The notes below the pieces were generated by a model, which was not told the origin of the DNA, did no database searches, and saw only the letters and a program-made list of their open reading frames with translations. Positions 32,804 through 41,145 of a DNA stretch of 64,000 nt are shown here, in pieces. The first letter of the stretch is position 1; every line of letters begins with the position of its first letter. The stretch lies in assembly GCA_951813325.1 (NCBI GenBank), contig OX638350.1, forward strand, positions 917,029-981,028, in the 5' to 3' direction. Source of the DNA: an uncultured Acidimicrobiales bacterium. GTDB taxonomy: Bacteria > Actinomycetota > Acidimicrobiia > Acidimicrobiales > Bin134. The translations under genes were made by a program, and so were the position numbers.

Positions 32804-34057
32804 ATGCACAACCCGCCCGTGCAGCCCGCAACCGATGCGGGGCGGAAACTTGTCGCCCTGGCCGAGTCGCTGGCCGAGGACTTTGCCGCCCGGACCGACG
32901 AGCACGACCGCCAGAACTCCTTTCCCCATGAGAACATCGCCGCGCTCCGCGAGAGCGGGTTCACGATCGCCTCCGCTCCAGAGGAGTTCGGCGGCCTTGG
33001 CATTTTGTCCACCGTGGACATCCTCGCCGCGCTCAACCGGATCGGATGGGCTTGCCCCTCCACCGGTATCGCCATCACCATGCACATGGTCGGCTATTGG
33101 TCGCTGTGCCGGGAATACGAAGAGGCTGTTCGCTGCCACAGCCCGAAAGAGGAGGATCTGCGGATGCGGGTGCAGATGTCGGCCGACCTGAGGGTCATCG
33201 CCTGCGGCGTCGCATCCGAAGCGGGAACCAACATCTGCGCCCCCTTGGCCTACGCCGAGATCGACGGCGGCGACGTCGTCGTTAACGGCACCAAGATTTT
33301 CTCGACCATGTCTCCGGCGGCCGATCTGTTGTCGGTAGGGGCACGGTTGAACATCGGCGATGACGACGCCGAACCCGGCGAGCACTATGTCATGGTGGCG
33401 ATCCCGGTGGGAACACCGGGCCTGACCCTTGACGAGGACTCCTGGGATGCCCTCGGCATGCGGGCTTCTGGCAGTGGCAACACCATCGTGGCCGACTGCC
33501 GAGTGCCCGCATCTCTGATCCGGGACTACGGCCCGTGGGGGGAGTGGGCCCCCGATTTCACCACCACCGTGTTCGTGGGTGCGGCCTTTTTGGCTGGAAC
33601 ATTCCTCGGCATCGCCGAGCACGCCCGAGAGCTGGCGGTGGCCTCAGCCGTCTCCAAGCGAACCGGCCCTCGGCAGGCGACCAGCTCCGAGCGGGCCGGG
33701 GTGGTGATGTATCTCGGGCAGGTCGACACCAAGATCGCGGCCTGTCGAGCCATACTTCAGCAGTCGCTGGCCAGCGTCGACCGCTACCTCGAAGACGGCT
33801 ACGGCTTTTTCACTGACGAGCTGCCGCCGATCGTGGCCGAATGCCAGAAGGCCAAGCTCTTCGTCATGGAGACCGCGGTGGATATCGTCAACGACTGCAT
33901 GACGGTGGCCGGAGGAGCCAGCTACATGAGCAAGAACCCGCTCTCCCGACTGTATCGAGACGTCCGCGCCGGGATGTACATGCAGCCGTTCTCCCCCATA
34001 GAGGGCTACGAGTACCTCGGCAAAACAGCCGTCGGCGAATACCCGTTCCCCCGGTAA
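32804..34057 (+). CDS. Acyl-CoA dehydrogenase family protein
   Basis: About 417 aa from ATG 32804 (AAGGA eight bases upstream; ATG 32795 also in frame). It has the N-terminal helical domain (HENIAALRESGFTIASAPEE, then FGGLG), a middle beta domain with IACGVASEAGTNICAP and VVVNGTKIFSTMSPAADLLS, and a C-terminal domain with AKLFVMETAVDIVNDCMTVA and LSRLYRDVRAGMYMQPFSP. The middle motif (SEAGTN instead of T-x-P-x-AGSD) is typical of the group that includes flavin-dependent monooxygenases of the ACAD fold, so activity could be either. It converges on the epimerase gene. Confidence 0.82.
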   Translation: MHNPPVQPATDAGRKLVALAESLAEDFAARTDEHDRQNSFPHENIAALRESGFTIASAPEEFGGLGILSTVDILAALNRIGWACPSTGIAITMHMVGYWSLCREYEEAVRCHSPKEEDLRMRVQMSADLRVIACGVASEAGTNICAPLAYAEIDGGDVVVNGTKIFSTMSPAADLLSVGARLNIGDDDAEPGEHYVMVAIPVGTPGLTLDEDSWDALGMRASGSGNTIVADCRVPASLIRDYGPWGEWAPDFTTTVFVGAAFLAGTFLGIAEHARELAVASAVSKRTGPRQATSSERAGVVMYLGQVDTKIAACRAILQQSLASVDRYLEDGYGFFTDELPPIVAECQKAKLFVMETAVDIVNDCMTVAGGASYMSKNPLSRLYRDVRAGMYMQPFSPIEGYEYLGKTAVGEYPFPR

Positions 34058-34096
34058 CCCGATCTGCTTGGCGGTGTAGTCGCCGCGGGGTGGCCG

Positions 34097-35068
34097 CTAG
34101 TCGTTGCCGTAGGCCGCGGAGAGGCGCTCGGCGCCGCCGATGCCGGGGGCGGGGTGGCCGCCGGGGTAGCGGGCCTCGTAGATCCCGGCCAAGCCGTCTC
34201 GCCAGCTCATCTGGCACGGCCCGGTGAGCGACAGCCGCTTGGCCGGGTCGGCCCCTGCGCCGGGCTGTGAGCCGGGGAATTGGTCGTAGATGATCTCGGG
34301 CATCTTGTCCGACAGCTCGCCCAGCAGCATCACCCAGTCCTCGGCCTTGACGTGTTCGTCTCCGCCCCAGTTGACCACCGTGGCCGGCACTGAGGCCGCG
34401 GCCAAGAGCGGCTCTACCTGGGCGTTCATATCGTCCTGGTGGATTGGGGAGTACGGCGACGGGGCCGGTGCCCGCAGCCGGATGGGCTGGTCGCTCATCA
34501 ACCAGTCCATGTGGTACACGGGTAGTCCGCCGTTGGGCCCGTAGCTGGCGTTGATGCGGGCGATAGTGGTGGGCAGCCCCAGCGCCCGGGCCATGGTGCG
34601 GGCCACCGCCTCCCCGCCGATCTTCGACATCGAGTAGGTGGGGGCATGGACCGCGTTGCAATCGCCGATGCGGTCGGTCTCGGTGTAGAGGTGCCAGGGG
34701 TCGGGGTGGGGGTGGTACACCGAGCAGGTGGAGGCGATGAGCGCGGCCTTGGCTTTGTGGCAGTGGGCCATGAGAAGGCCGGTTCCCTCGGCATTCACTT
34801 GGATGGCCCAGTCGTAGTCCAAGCCCTGCCCTTGGAAGGCCGCCATGTGCACCAGGTAGTCGAAGTCGTCGGGCAGGATCGAGAAGTCCCCGTCGGCCAC
34901 ATCCACCACCTCGGTGTGGACCCCGGCAGCCTCCACCATCTCCCGGCTGCCCTCGGCGCTGAACCGGGCGATGCCCCACACCTCGTTGTGCCGGGCCAGG
35001 TAGGCGGCCATCGGGAAGGCGATCTGGCCGGTCATGCCGGTGATGAGGATCTTCTGGTCTTGCAGCAT
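34097..35068 (-). CDS. NAD-dependent epimerase/dehydratase family protein
   Basis: The 323 aa extended SDR has cofactor motif ITGMTGQIAFPMAAYLARH at the N-terminus. The segment FDYLVHMAAFQGQGLDYDW follows strand four, STCSVYHPHPDP supplies the Ser/Thr, and PTYSMSKIGGE contains the Y-x3-K pair. INASYGPNGGLPVYHMDWL forms the substrate loop. It belongs to the sugar-nucleotide epimerase type, but the substrate may be any cyclic or sugar ketone. It precedes the PIG-L/FbiD pair on the same strand only in orientation; a 20-base gap separates it from PIG-L. Confidence 0.82.
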   Translation of the reverse strand: MLQDQKILITGMTGQIAFPMAAYLARHNEVWGIARFSAEGSREMVEAAGVHTEVVDVADGDFSILPDDFDYLVHMAAFQGQGLDYDWAIQVNAEGTGLLMAHCHKAKAALIASTCSVYHPHPDPWHLYTETDRIGDCNAVHAPTYSMSKIGGEAVARTMARALGLPTTIARINASYGPNGGLPVYHMDWLMSDQPIRLRAPAPSPYSPIHQDDMNAQVEPLLAAASVPATVVNWGGDEHVKAEDWVMLLGELSDKMPEIIYDQFPGSQPGAGADPAKRLSLTGPCQMSWRDGLAGIYEARYPGGHPAPGIGGAERLSAAYGND

Positions 35069-35087
35069 GGGAACTCCTTAGCAGGTC

Positions 35088-35816
35088 TCAGAGGTCGTCG
35101 ATGAGCTTGAACAACTCGGCCGTGGCCAGCCCGGCTTCCGCCCCCGCTGCGGCCAGCTTGGCAGCCACCCAAGAGCGGAGGCGGGCCAAGTCGGCCTCGT
35201 CGGGCTCGGGAGGCAGGTCCAGGGTGGTCTCGTACTGGCTGACATATGCCTCCAGCGCGGTCGCCACGGCCCCCTCGAAGCCGGCGGCGTCTTCGGCGTG
35301 GTCGGCCTCGTCGGCCTCGAACAGCAACAGGGCGTCGGGGCGATGGGGCACCAGTCCCAGATCGGGGAAGAAGTGGGGGTCGCGGGCGGCCACGATGCCG
35401 TCGATGGTCAGCCAGCCCGCGTGGCGGTGGTCGGGGTGGAGCCGCCATCTCCGCCACGGGTCGTGGCCCAGCACCACGGTGGGGCGCAGGGTCCTGATCC
35501 ACGAGGCCACTTGGCGGCGGGGCTCTGAGCCGGATTCCAGCTCCCCGTCGACCCAGCCCAAGAACACCACCTCGCCGCGAGCGCCCAGCCGGCGGGCCGA
35601 CTCCCGCTGCTCGTCCTGGCGCACGGCCACCAGCTTGTCCAGGTCGGCGCGGGGATCCCAGGTGCCCTTGGAGCCGTCGGTGCACACCAGCAGGCTCACC
35701 TCGCATCCCGCGGCAGCCCACCTGGCCAGCGTGGCCCCCGCGTTCAGCTCGATGTCGTCGGGGTGGGCGCCGATGGCCAGGGCCCGCTCGGGGACGGCCA
35801 GGTTTTGCGATCTCAC
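35088..35816 (-). CDS. PIG-L family deacetylase
   Basis: About 242 aa from GTG 35816, which overlaps the fbiD stop as GTGA. The zinc site is ALAIGAHPDDIELNAGATLA (H-P-D-D), and the third ligand region is RRWRLHPDHRHAGWLTID. LLVCTDGSKGTWDP is the usual strand three. The LmbE/PIG-L family removes acetyl groups from N-acetylglucosamine compounds; the actinobacterial members MshB and Mca work in mycothiol metabolism. The overlap with fbiD implies co-translation. Mycothiol-related, F420-tail-related or unrelated substrates are all possible. Confidence 0.82.
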   Translation of the reverse strand: MRSQNLAVPERALAIGAHPDDIELNAGATLARWAAAGCEVSLLVCTDGSKGTWDPRADLDKLVAVRQDEQRESARRLGARGEVVFLGWVDGELESGSEPRRQVASWIRTLRPTVVLGHDPWRRWRLHPDHRHAGWLTIDGIVAARDPHFFPDLGLVPHRPDALLLFEADEADHAEDAAGFEGAVATALEAYVSQYETTLDLPPEPDEADLARLRSWVAAKLAAAGAEAGLATAELFKLIDDL

Positions 35817-36388
35817 GTCATCACTGCCAATTCGTCCAGGTCGGCGGGAAGGTCGATGTCGAGCCCCAAAGCCGGGTCGCGCAGGATGCGCAGGCTGCAT
35901 CCCAGCCGCTGGGCCTCGGCCACATGGCGGGCGAACGAGCCCCGCCCATAGGAGAAGCCGAAGGAGCAGTCGCTGGGCAGGGCGATCACGTTGGTGCCGT
36001 CGTTGCGGCGGTCGGGCACCAGGGTGATGCCGGGCCAGTCGCCCAGCGGGGTCAGCGGTCCGGCCAGCGGCAAATCGCCGTGGGCCACAATCACCCGGTC
36101 GAATCCGGCGGCTCTCAGATGCTCCACCCCGCTGGCCACCGCCCCGTTCAGCCCGGTGCCGGGGCGCCACACCACCTCGGCGCCGACAGAGACGGCCCAG
36201 TTCCGCACCTCGTTGTCGTCGCACACCACCGCCACTGGCAGCGGCGCAGCCGACCGAGCCACATGGGTGGCCATGTCGCGGGCCAAAGCAGACCGCTCGG
36301 CGGCCCCGAGGGCGGGCGCCAGTCGGTGCTTGGCCTCGGCGAACGCTTTCACCGGGATCAACACGGCGATAGTCGGCACTGGACTCAC
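35813..36388 (-). CDS. fbiD: 2-phospho-L-lactate / phosphoenolpyruvate guanylyltransferase (CofC/FbiD)
   Basis: This 191 aa nucleotidyltransferase has the CofC pattern: IAVLIPVKAFAEAKHRLAPA at the N-terminus, VAVVCDDNEVRNWA, HGDLPLAGPLTPLGDWPG as the metal-binding Asp region, and VPDRRNDGTNVIALPSD as the family signature. It makes the GDP-activated precursor for coenzyme F420. This fits the several F420-type oxidoreductases nearby. It is transcribed away from gpsA and followed in overlap by a PIG-L deacetylase. Confidence 0.88.
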   Translation of the reverse strand: MSPVPTIAVLIPVKAFAEAKHRLAPALGAAERSALARDMATHVARSAAPLPVAVVCDDNEVRNWAVSVGAEVVWRPGTGLNGAVASGVEHLRAAGFDRVIVAHGDLPLAGPLTPLGDWPGITLVPDRRNDGTNVIALPSDCSFGFSYGRGSFARHVAEAQRLGCSLRILRDPALGLDIDLPADLDELAVMT

Positions 36389-36472
36389 CCGCAGGAGTCT
36401 ACGGCCATTGTCCGCGCCCAGCTGCTGCTGCGCTGGCTCATATTGACCCCGGCCCGTCTACGCTCGATGCCT

Positions 36473-37531
36473 ATGTCGAACAGGGTCGCGGTCATCGGCG
36501 GAGGGTCGTGGGGCACGACGGTTGCCCACCTGGCGGCGCACAACGAGCCCACCGTTCTGTGGTGCCGCGACCCCAAGACCACCGCCGCGGTGAACGAGCA
36601 CCACGCCAATCCCCGCTATTTGGACGGCTTCGACCTGCATCCCGGTCTGCGGGCCACCACCAACTTGGAGCGGGCCGTCTCCGAAGCCGAGGTGGTGGTG
36701 ATGGGAGTCCCGTCATCGGTCTTCCGACCGGTGATGGTGGAGGTGGCCCCTCACCTGCGGCCATGGGTGCCGGTGGTCAGCCTCACCAAGGGGCTGGAGC
36801 GGGGCACCCGTCTGCGCATGACCGAGGTCGTCAACCAGGTGGCCCCCGCCCACCCCGCGGGCGCGCTCACCGGACCCAACCTGGCCAAGGAGATCCTGGC
36901 TGGGCACGCTGCTACCTCGGTTATCGCCATGGCCGACGACACGGTGGCCACCGCCCTCCAGGGAGTGCTCACCACCGATCTCTTCCGGGTGTACACCAAC
37001 GACGACGTGATCGGCTGCGAGCTGGGCGGCACCCTCAAGAACGTGATCGCTCTGGCTTCGGGCATGGTCGACGGGCTCGGCGCCGGCGACAACACCCGAG
37101 CAGCGGTGATCACCCGGGGTTTGGCGGAGATCGGCCGGCTGGGCACCGCTATGGGCGGCCGGGCCGACACCTTCGCCGGGCTGGCCGGTATGGGCGACTT
37201 GCTGGCCACCTGCATGAGCCCCCAGAGCCGCAATCGCCATGTGGGCGAGCAGCTCGGCCGGGGGAGGAAGGCGAAGGAAGTCGTGTCCGAGATGGACCAG
37301 GTGGCCGAGGGGGTGTTCACCGCCGGCGTGGTGGTGGAGCTGGCCGCCGAGCACAGCGTGGAGATGCCGATCAGCTCTGAGGTATACGCCGTTGTCAAGG
37401 GCACCCGGACAGCAGCCGAGGCGACCATGGTGCTTATGGGCCGCCAAGCCCGCCCCGAGCCGGAGAAGGGCAACTCCCGGGGGTCGCGGCTCCGCCGGGT
37501 TTGGCAGTTCGTCAGACGTTCCTCTCGATGA
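36473..37531 (+). CDS. gpsA: Glycerol-3-phosphate dehydrogenase [NAD(P)+]
   Basis: About 352 aa from ATG 36473 (ATG 36467 is also in frame; neither has a strong RBS). The Rossmann motif is VAVIGGGSWGTTVAHLAAHN. PVVSLTKGLERGTRLRMTEV, ALTGPNLAKEILAG and the catalytic region LGGTLKNVIALASGMVDGLG are all present, followed by GMGDLLATCMSPQSRN. The enzyme makes sn-glycerol-3-phosphate for phospholipids. A long open frame reaches far upstream but is only a shadow of fbiD on the other strand. The stop overlaps the next start by four bases. Confidence 0.92.
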   Translation: MSNRVAVIGGGSWGTTVAHLAAHNEPTVLWCRDPKTTAAVNEHHANPRYLDGFDLHPGLRATTNLERAVSEAEVVVMGVPSSVFRPVMVEVAPHLRPWVPVVSLTKGLERGTRLRMTEVVNQVAPAHPAGALTGPNLAKEILAGHAATSVIAMADDTVATALQGVLTTDLFRVYTNDDVIGCELGGTLKNVIALASGMVDGLGAGDNTRAAVITRGLAEIGRLGTAMGGRADTFAGLAGMGDLLATCMSPQSRNRHVGEQLGRGRKAKEVVSEMDQVAEGVFTAGVVVELAAEHSVEMPISSEVYAVVKGTRTAAEATMVLMGRQARPEPEKGNSRGSRLRRVWQFVRRSSR

Positions 37532-38895
37532 GCAGGCCGGCAACGAAGCCCCTCGACGTGTTGGGCGCCTCCGGTTGGGGGGAGGTTGATGCCCGCGGGC
37601 TCGTGCGGCCGGGTACCGGGGGATGGACGCTGGGCTGGTGGGTGGGGGCATCCGACCGATGGCATCGGGCATCGCAGGAGGCCGCGGTGCGCCAAAGCGA
37701 TGCCGGGGCTGGCGCAGTAGTGGAGACCCGCATGAAGGTGCCCGACGGAGATGCGGTTCAGCGGGTTTGGGCAGTGGCCGCCGGCGGAGGACCGGCAGTG
37801 GCGGTGGTAGAGGTGGGCAATGAGGCCGCCACCGCCTTCGCCGCGGCGTTGGTGTTGGATGCCCCGGGAGCGACCTTGTCGGTCGGCCCAACCGGCGTTG
37901 ACGTTGGTGGGCAGCCGATGCTGGCCTGGGACCGGCCTCCGGCGATCGCCGCGGTTGGCCCCGATGCCGCAAAAGCGGTGTTGAGCGCGGATGTCGGGGT
38001 TGAGGCAGGCAGCCCCCGGTTGGGCGGCAAGGGCCGCGGCATGGCTGTCATGGTGTGGCCGCTGCCCCACACCGCTCGGCTGGCGGCGAGTGCTTCACTG
38101 GGCCGGGGCACGCCTCCGCCGCCATCCGATCTCCCCGACGCCAATGCGGTTTTACGCGGCTGGCAGACCCATCTAGATCGGGGTGCCCGGATTGAGGTTC
38201 CCGATGAAGGTTTGACCCGCCGTATTGAACGAAATCGACGACGCTGGCTGGGCCGCACTGGGCGCATGGAGACGGCCGACGTCGCCGAGCTAAGCCAGCT
38301 GGCCCTGCGTCTCGACCACCACGGCTACCACGACGACGCCGAGATCGTGCTCGATGAGGTTGCCGCTCGTTGGACCACCGATGCGCCGGCCGAGCGGCTG
38401 ACCGCGTTTGCAGCCCACCATGAGCTGACTGGCGATCACCAGGCCGCCGCCCGCTACACCGAGGTGGTGGCCGAGGCCATCGAGGCCGCGGCCCGCGTCG
38501 GGGTCGCTGTGCCAGTGGAGCCCGTTGAGCGCCTCCTGGTTGCCGCCGGCCAGGATCGGGCCGCTCGAGATCTGCGCCGCCTCGACCTGCGCCCGGCTGA
38601 ATCCTCTGCCGAAGGGCTGCGGGCCGAGCTGGTGGCCGACCACGGCGACCATCTGGTGGTGGCCCCCGGCTTCCGCCCGGCGTGGCGAGGAGGACCCCTG
38701 GCGGTCTATGGGTTGCCCACCCGGTTCGGGCCGGTGTCGTATGCGGTGCGCTGGCACGGTGCCCGCCCCGCCCTGCTGTGGGAGCTGGACTCCCGCCCGG
38801 GCCAGGGGCCGGTATCAGTCAAGGCACCGGCTCTGGACAAGAGCTGGTGGAGCGATCAGGCTTCCGGAGAAGCGCTGCTGGACGGACTCAGCTAG
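37528..38895 (+). CDS. Unknown 455 aa protein between gpsA and rnhB
   Basis: I do not recognise this protein. It starts at ATG 37528, overlapping the gpsA stop (ATGA). The N-terminal half is beta-rich (GGWTLGWWVGASDRWHRAS, then VVETRMKVPDGDAVQRVWAV). The middle is helical with a tetratricopeptide-like look (VAELSQLALRLDHHGYHDDA, then LTAFAAHHELTGDHQAAAR). The C-terminus is beta-rich again and tryptophan-containing (PLAVYGLPTRFGPVSYAVRW). The layout recalls the N-terminal and toroid parts of glycan-active enzymes but no catalytic pair is evident. The overlap with gpsA and closeness to rnhB suggest a conserved core operon. Confidence 0.65.
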   Translation: MSRPATKPLDVLGASGWGEVDARGLVRPGTGGWTLGWWVGASDRWHRASQEAAVRQSDAGAGAVVETRMKVPDGDAVQRVWAVAAGGGPAVAVVEVGNEAATAFAAALVLDAPGATLSVGPTGVDVGGQPMLAWDRPPAIAAVGPDAAKAVLSADVGVEAGSPRLGGKGRGMAVMVWPLPHTARLAASASLGRGTPPPPSDLPDANAVLRGWQTHLDRGARIEVPDEGLTRRIERNRRRWLGRTGRMETADVAELSQLALRLDHHGYHDDAEIVLDEVAARWTTDAPAERLTAFAAHHELTGDHQAAARYTEVVAEAIEAAARVGVAVPVEPVERLLVAAGQDRAARDLRRLDLRPAESSAEGLRAELVADHGDHLVVAPGFRPAWRGGPLAVYGLPTRFGPVSYAVRWHGARPALLWELDSRPGQGPVSVKAPALDKSWWSDQASGEALLDGLS

Positions 38896-38908
38896 CTACC
38901 GTGGGGAG

Positions 38909-39583
38909 ATGAGGGCCGCGCTGAAGTCGGCTGTCCCTACTCTGGCTGTCGAGCGTCGTCTATGGGCTGAAGGCCACGAGGTGGTGGTGGGCATGGACGA
39001 GGTGGGCAAAGGAGCGTGGGCCGGCCCTCTCACCCTGGTGGCGGCGGTGCTGCCCCCAGACCGGCGGGTCTACCGGGTGAGGGATTCCAAACTGCTGACC
39101 GAGGCTGAGCGTGAAGGGCTCTACGACCGGATTGCCAATTGGTGCGTCGCTTGGGCGGCGGGCCACGCCAGCAACGACGAGTGCGATCGCCTGGGAATGT
39201 CGGCGGCCCAGCGACTGGCCGCCCGGCGGGCGCTGGACGGGCTGGGACTGGGTGCCGACGCCGTGCTGGTGGACGGCCGGTGGGATTTTGTCGGAAACGG
39301 CAAAACCCGAGCGCTGGTGAAGGGCGACTCCACCTGCCTGTCTATCGCGGCCGCCTCCATCCTGGCCAAGGTCACCCGCGACCGCCTCATGCGGGCCGCA
39401 GCCGGCGACTACCCCGACTACTGCTTCGAAAGCAACAAGGGCTACCCCTGCCCCCGCCACAAAGACGCCCTAGCGGCCTTGGGCCCCACCCCCCTGCACC
39501 GCAGATCCTGGGCTTTCATGGACAACCTCGGCTGGCCCCACCTCCGCATCCCTTCCGGCCCCGACACCGCCCTGCCGTTTTGA
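38909..39583 (+). CDS. rnhB: Ribonuclease HII
   Basis: This 224 aa protein from ATG 38909 (GGGGAG just upstream) has the active-site strand VVVGMDEVGKGAWAGPL, with the Asp-Glu pair around residues 29-30 (the common form is DEAGRG, here DEVGKG). Further motifs are RDSKLLTEAEREGLYD, DAVLVDGRWDF (third acidic residue), KGDSTCLSIAAASILAKVTR and YPDYCFESNKGYPCPRH (last Asp and the typical N-K-G-Y). It removes ribonucleotides from DNA and RNA-DNA hybrids. It follows the unknown 455 aa gene by 13 bases. Confidence 0.92.
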   Translation: MRAALKSAVPTLAVERRLWAEGHEVVVGMDEVGKGAWAGPLTLVAAVLPPDRRVYRVRDSKLLTEAEREGLYDRIANWCVAWAAGHASNDECDRLGMSAAQRLAARRALDGLGLGADAVLVDGRWDFVGNGKTRALVKGDSTCLSIAAASILAKVTRDRLMRAAAGDYPDYCFESNKGYPCPRHKDALAALGPTPLHRRSWAFMDNLGWPHLRIPSGPDTALPF

Positions 39584-39841
39584 TGTCGACCAGACCGCAA
39601 ACACGGTAGACGAGGTAATCCTCTGCCCATATTGCCGCGCTCGCCATCGAGAACCAGGCCGAACTCCATTTCAACGAATCCGACTTCGACCGCTTTCCGG
39701 CCTGCGCTGGCGCAATCCCCTCCGAGCCAATGGAGTGCAGCCCGGGTTGGAGGCGCATTGCTCCCATTTTGAGCTAACTGCATCCAAACCTGCTGTTCCC
39801 TCCGTAGTTAAGAGTGAAGTTCCCAAAGTACGGAGAAGAAC
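39584..39841. other. Intergenic region before the fasciclin lipoprotein gene
   Basis: No gene is seen here on either strand. The end of the stretch carries GGAGAAGA just before ATG 39842. I find no clear sigma-K-like promoter by eye. Confidence 0.4.
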
Positions 39842-40462
39842 ATGCCCAGAAAGCTCTCATCACTCCTGGCAATTCTGCTGATTTTTTCGCTGGTTGCAGC
39901 GGCATGCGGCAACGACGATGACAGTGCCCAACCTCCGGCGGCGACGGAGGTTCCGGATCCGACTCCGGATCCGACTGAGGCTCCTGATCCCACTCCGGAT
40001 CCGACTCCGGATCCGACCGAGGCTCCGGCGGCACCAGGGACGATTGTCGAGGTGGCGGTGGAGTCGGGGGCGTTTCCGACTTTGGTGGCCGCGGTGCAGG
40101 CTGCTGGTTTGGTGGACGTGTTGAGCGGGGAGGGCCCGTTCACGGTGTTTGCCCCTACTGAGGAGGCTTTCGCCGCGGCGTTGGAAGCCCTGGGATTGTC
40201 TGCTGAGGAGTTGTTGGCCGATGTCGATCTGCTGACTGGGGTTTTGACCTATCACGTATTGCCGTTGGCGGCCCCAGCTGAGTTGGTGCTGACCCTCGAT
40301 GGAGAGAGCGTGACCACGGTCGCCGGTTCTGATGTCGTGATCACCATCGACGGCGGCGCGGTGATGGTGAACGACGCCGCTGTGGTCACTGCCGACATCG
40401 AGGCCTCCAACGGCGTCATCCACGTCATCGACAAGGTCCTGCTCCCTCCCGCACCGGAGTAG
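39842..40462 (+). CDS. Fasciclin-domain lipoprotein (MPT83-like)
   Basis: This 206 aa protein has a lipoprotein signal: [20 protein letters not shown] followed by the lipobox cysteine (LVAAAC, Cys at residue 22). An acidic proline linker built of PDPT and PDPTEAP repeats covers residues about 38-64. One fasciclin domain follows, with [49 protein letters not shown] and [14 protein letters not shown]. It is exported and membrane-anchored; fasciclin domains mediate adhesion. The ECF sigma and RskA-like genes follow directly, the same combination as mycobacterial MPT83/MPT70 with SigK and RskA. Confidence 0.88.
   Translation: MPRKLSSLLAILLIFSLVAAACGNDDDSAQPPAATEVPDPTPDPTEAPDPTPDPTPDPTEAPAAPGTIVEVAVESGAFPTLVAAVQAAGLVDVLSGEGPFTVFAPTEEAFAAALEALGLSAEELLADVDLLTGVLTYHVLPLAAPAELVLTLDGESVTTVAGSDVVITIDGGAVMVNDAAVVTADIEASNGVIHVIDKVLLPPAPE
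39949..40030 (+). repeat. Short tandem repeats in the lipoprotein linker
   Basis: The units CCGGATCCGACT and GAGGCTCC recur several times and encode the PDPT/TEAP linker. The DNA repeats are near perfect, so the linker length is likely to vary between strains through slippage. Confidence 0.7.
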
Positions 40463-40575
40463 GAGCCTCGGCCTCGGCGGACGGGCGTGCATTTACTGCA
40501 AATCCCCTCATGCGCCCGTCCGCTGTAGGCCTCGACTCAGGCCAACGCTCTCAGTGCGGGACTGACCGCGGAGTT

Positions 40576-41145
40576 GTGATCAGTCACTATGCTTTCGGCG
40601 TGCCCAGCCCCGCGCGCCAGTCGGCTGACAACGTTGAACAGGCGTTTGCCGGGGGAGATGAGGATGCTCTCAGAGCTGCCTACGAGCTGTATGGCGCACT
40701 TGTCTACACCTACTGCCGTCGGTCTCTTGACGAGAGCCGCGCCAAAGATGTCACTCAGGAGGTGTTCATCAGAGCGCTGCGGAATCGCGGGCAGTACAAG
40801 CCACAGAAGGGCACCCTCGCTGGGTGGCTGATCGCTATTGCCAAGAACCGGATCATCGACAATATCCGCGCTGAGCAGCGGCACGAGAAACGCCGGTCTG
40901 AAGCTGATCTCGGGGAAGTGGCGGTCGAAGCGCAGGTCGACCAGGCAGGTGACCGGATGATGGTCGCAGAGGCCCTGCGCTGCCTTTCTGACCGTCCTCG
41001 CCGGGTTATCGCGATGCACTACTTCGACGATCTCACTCACAGCCAGATCGCCGACCGCTTGTCAGTGCCGATCGGCACGGTCAAAAGTGATCTGCGCCGC
41101 GGTCTCCTCCAGATTCGAAGACAGTTGGAGTCGGTTCATGGATGA
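40576..41145 (+). CDS. ECF RNA polymerase sigma factor (SigK-like)
   Basis: About 189 aa from GTG 40576 (GTG 40600 is also possible). Region 2 has AYELYGALVYTYCRRSLDES, then DVTQEVFIRALRNRGQY and GTLAGWLIAIAKNRIIDNIR. Region 4 is CLSDRPRRVIAMHYFDDLTH, then IADRLSVPIGTVKSDLRRGL. The stop is overlapped eight bases by the anti-sigma gene. It most likely directs transcription of the adjacent fasciclin lipoprotein, as SigK does for mpt83/mpt70, and is held by the downstream anti-sigma factor. The class is certain; the SigK label is by context. Confidence 0.85.
   Translation: MISHYAFGVPSPARQSADNVEQAFAGGDEDALRAAYELYGALVYTYCRRSLDESRAKDVTQEVFIRALRNRGQYKPQKGTLAGWLIAIAKNRIIDNIRAEQRHEKRRSEADLGEVAVEAQVDQAGDRMMVAEALRCLSDRPRRVIAMHYFDDLTHSQIADRLSVPIGTVKSDLRRGLLQIRRQLESVHG

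Noticed and set aside
35924..36472. N-terminal extension of gpsA
   Set aside because: The extra frame is the antisense shadow of fbiD; GpsA begins at the Rossmann motif after ATG 36473.
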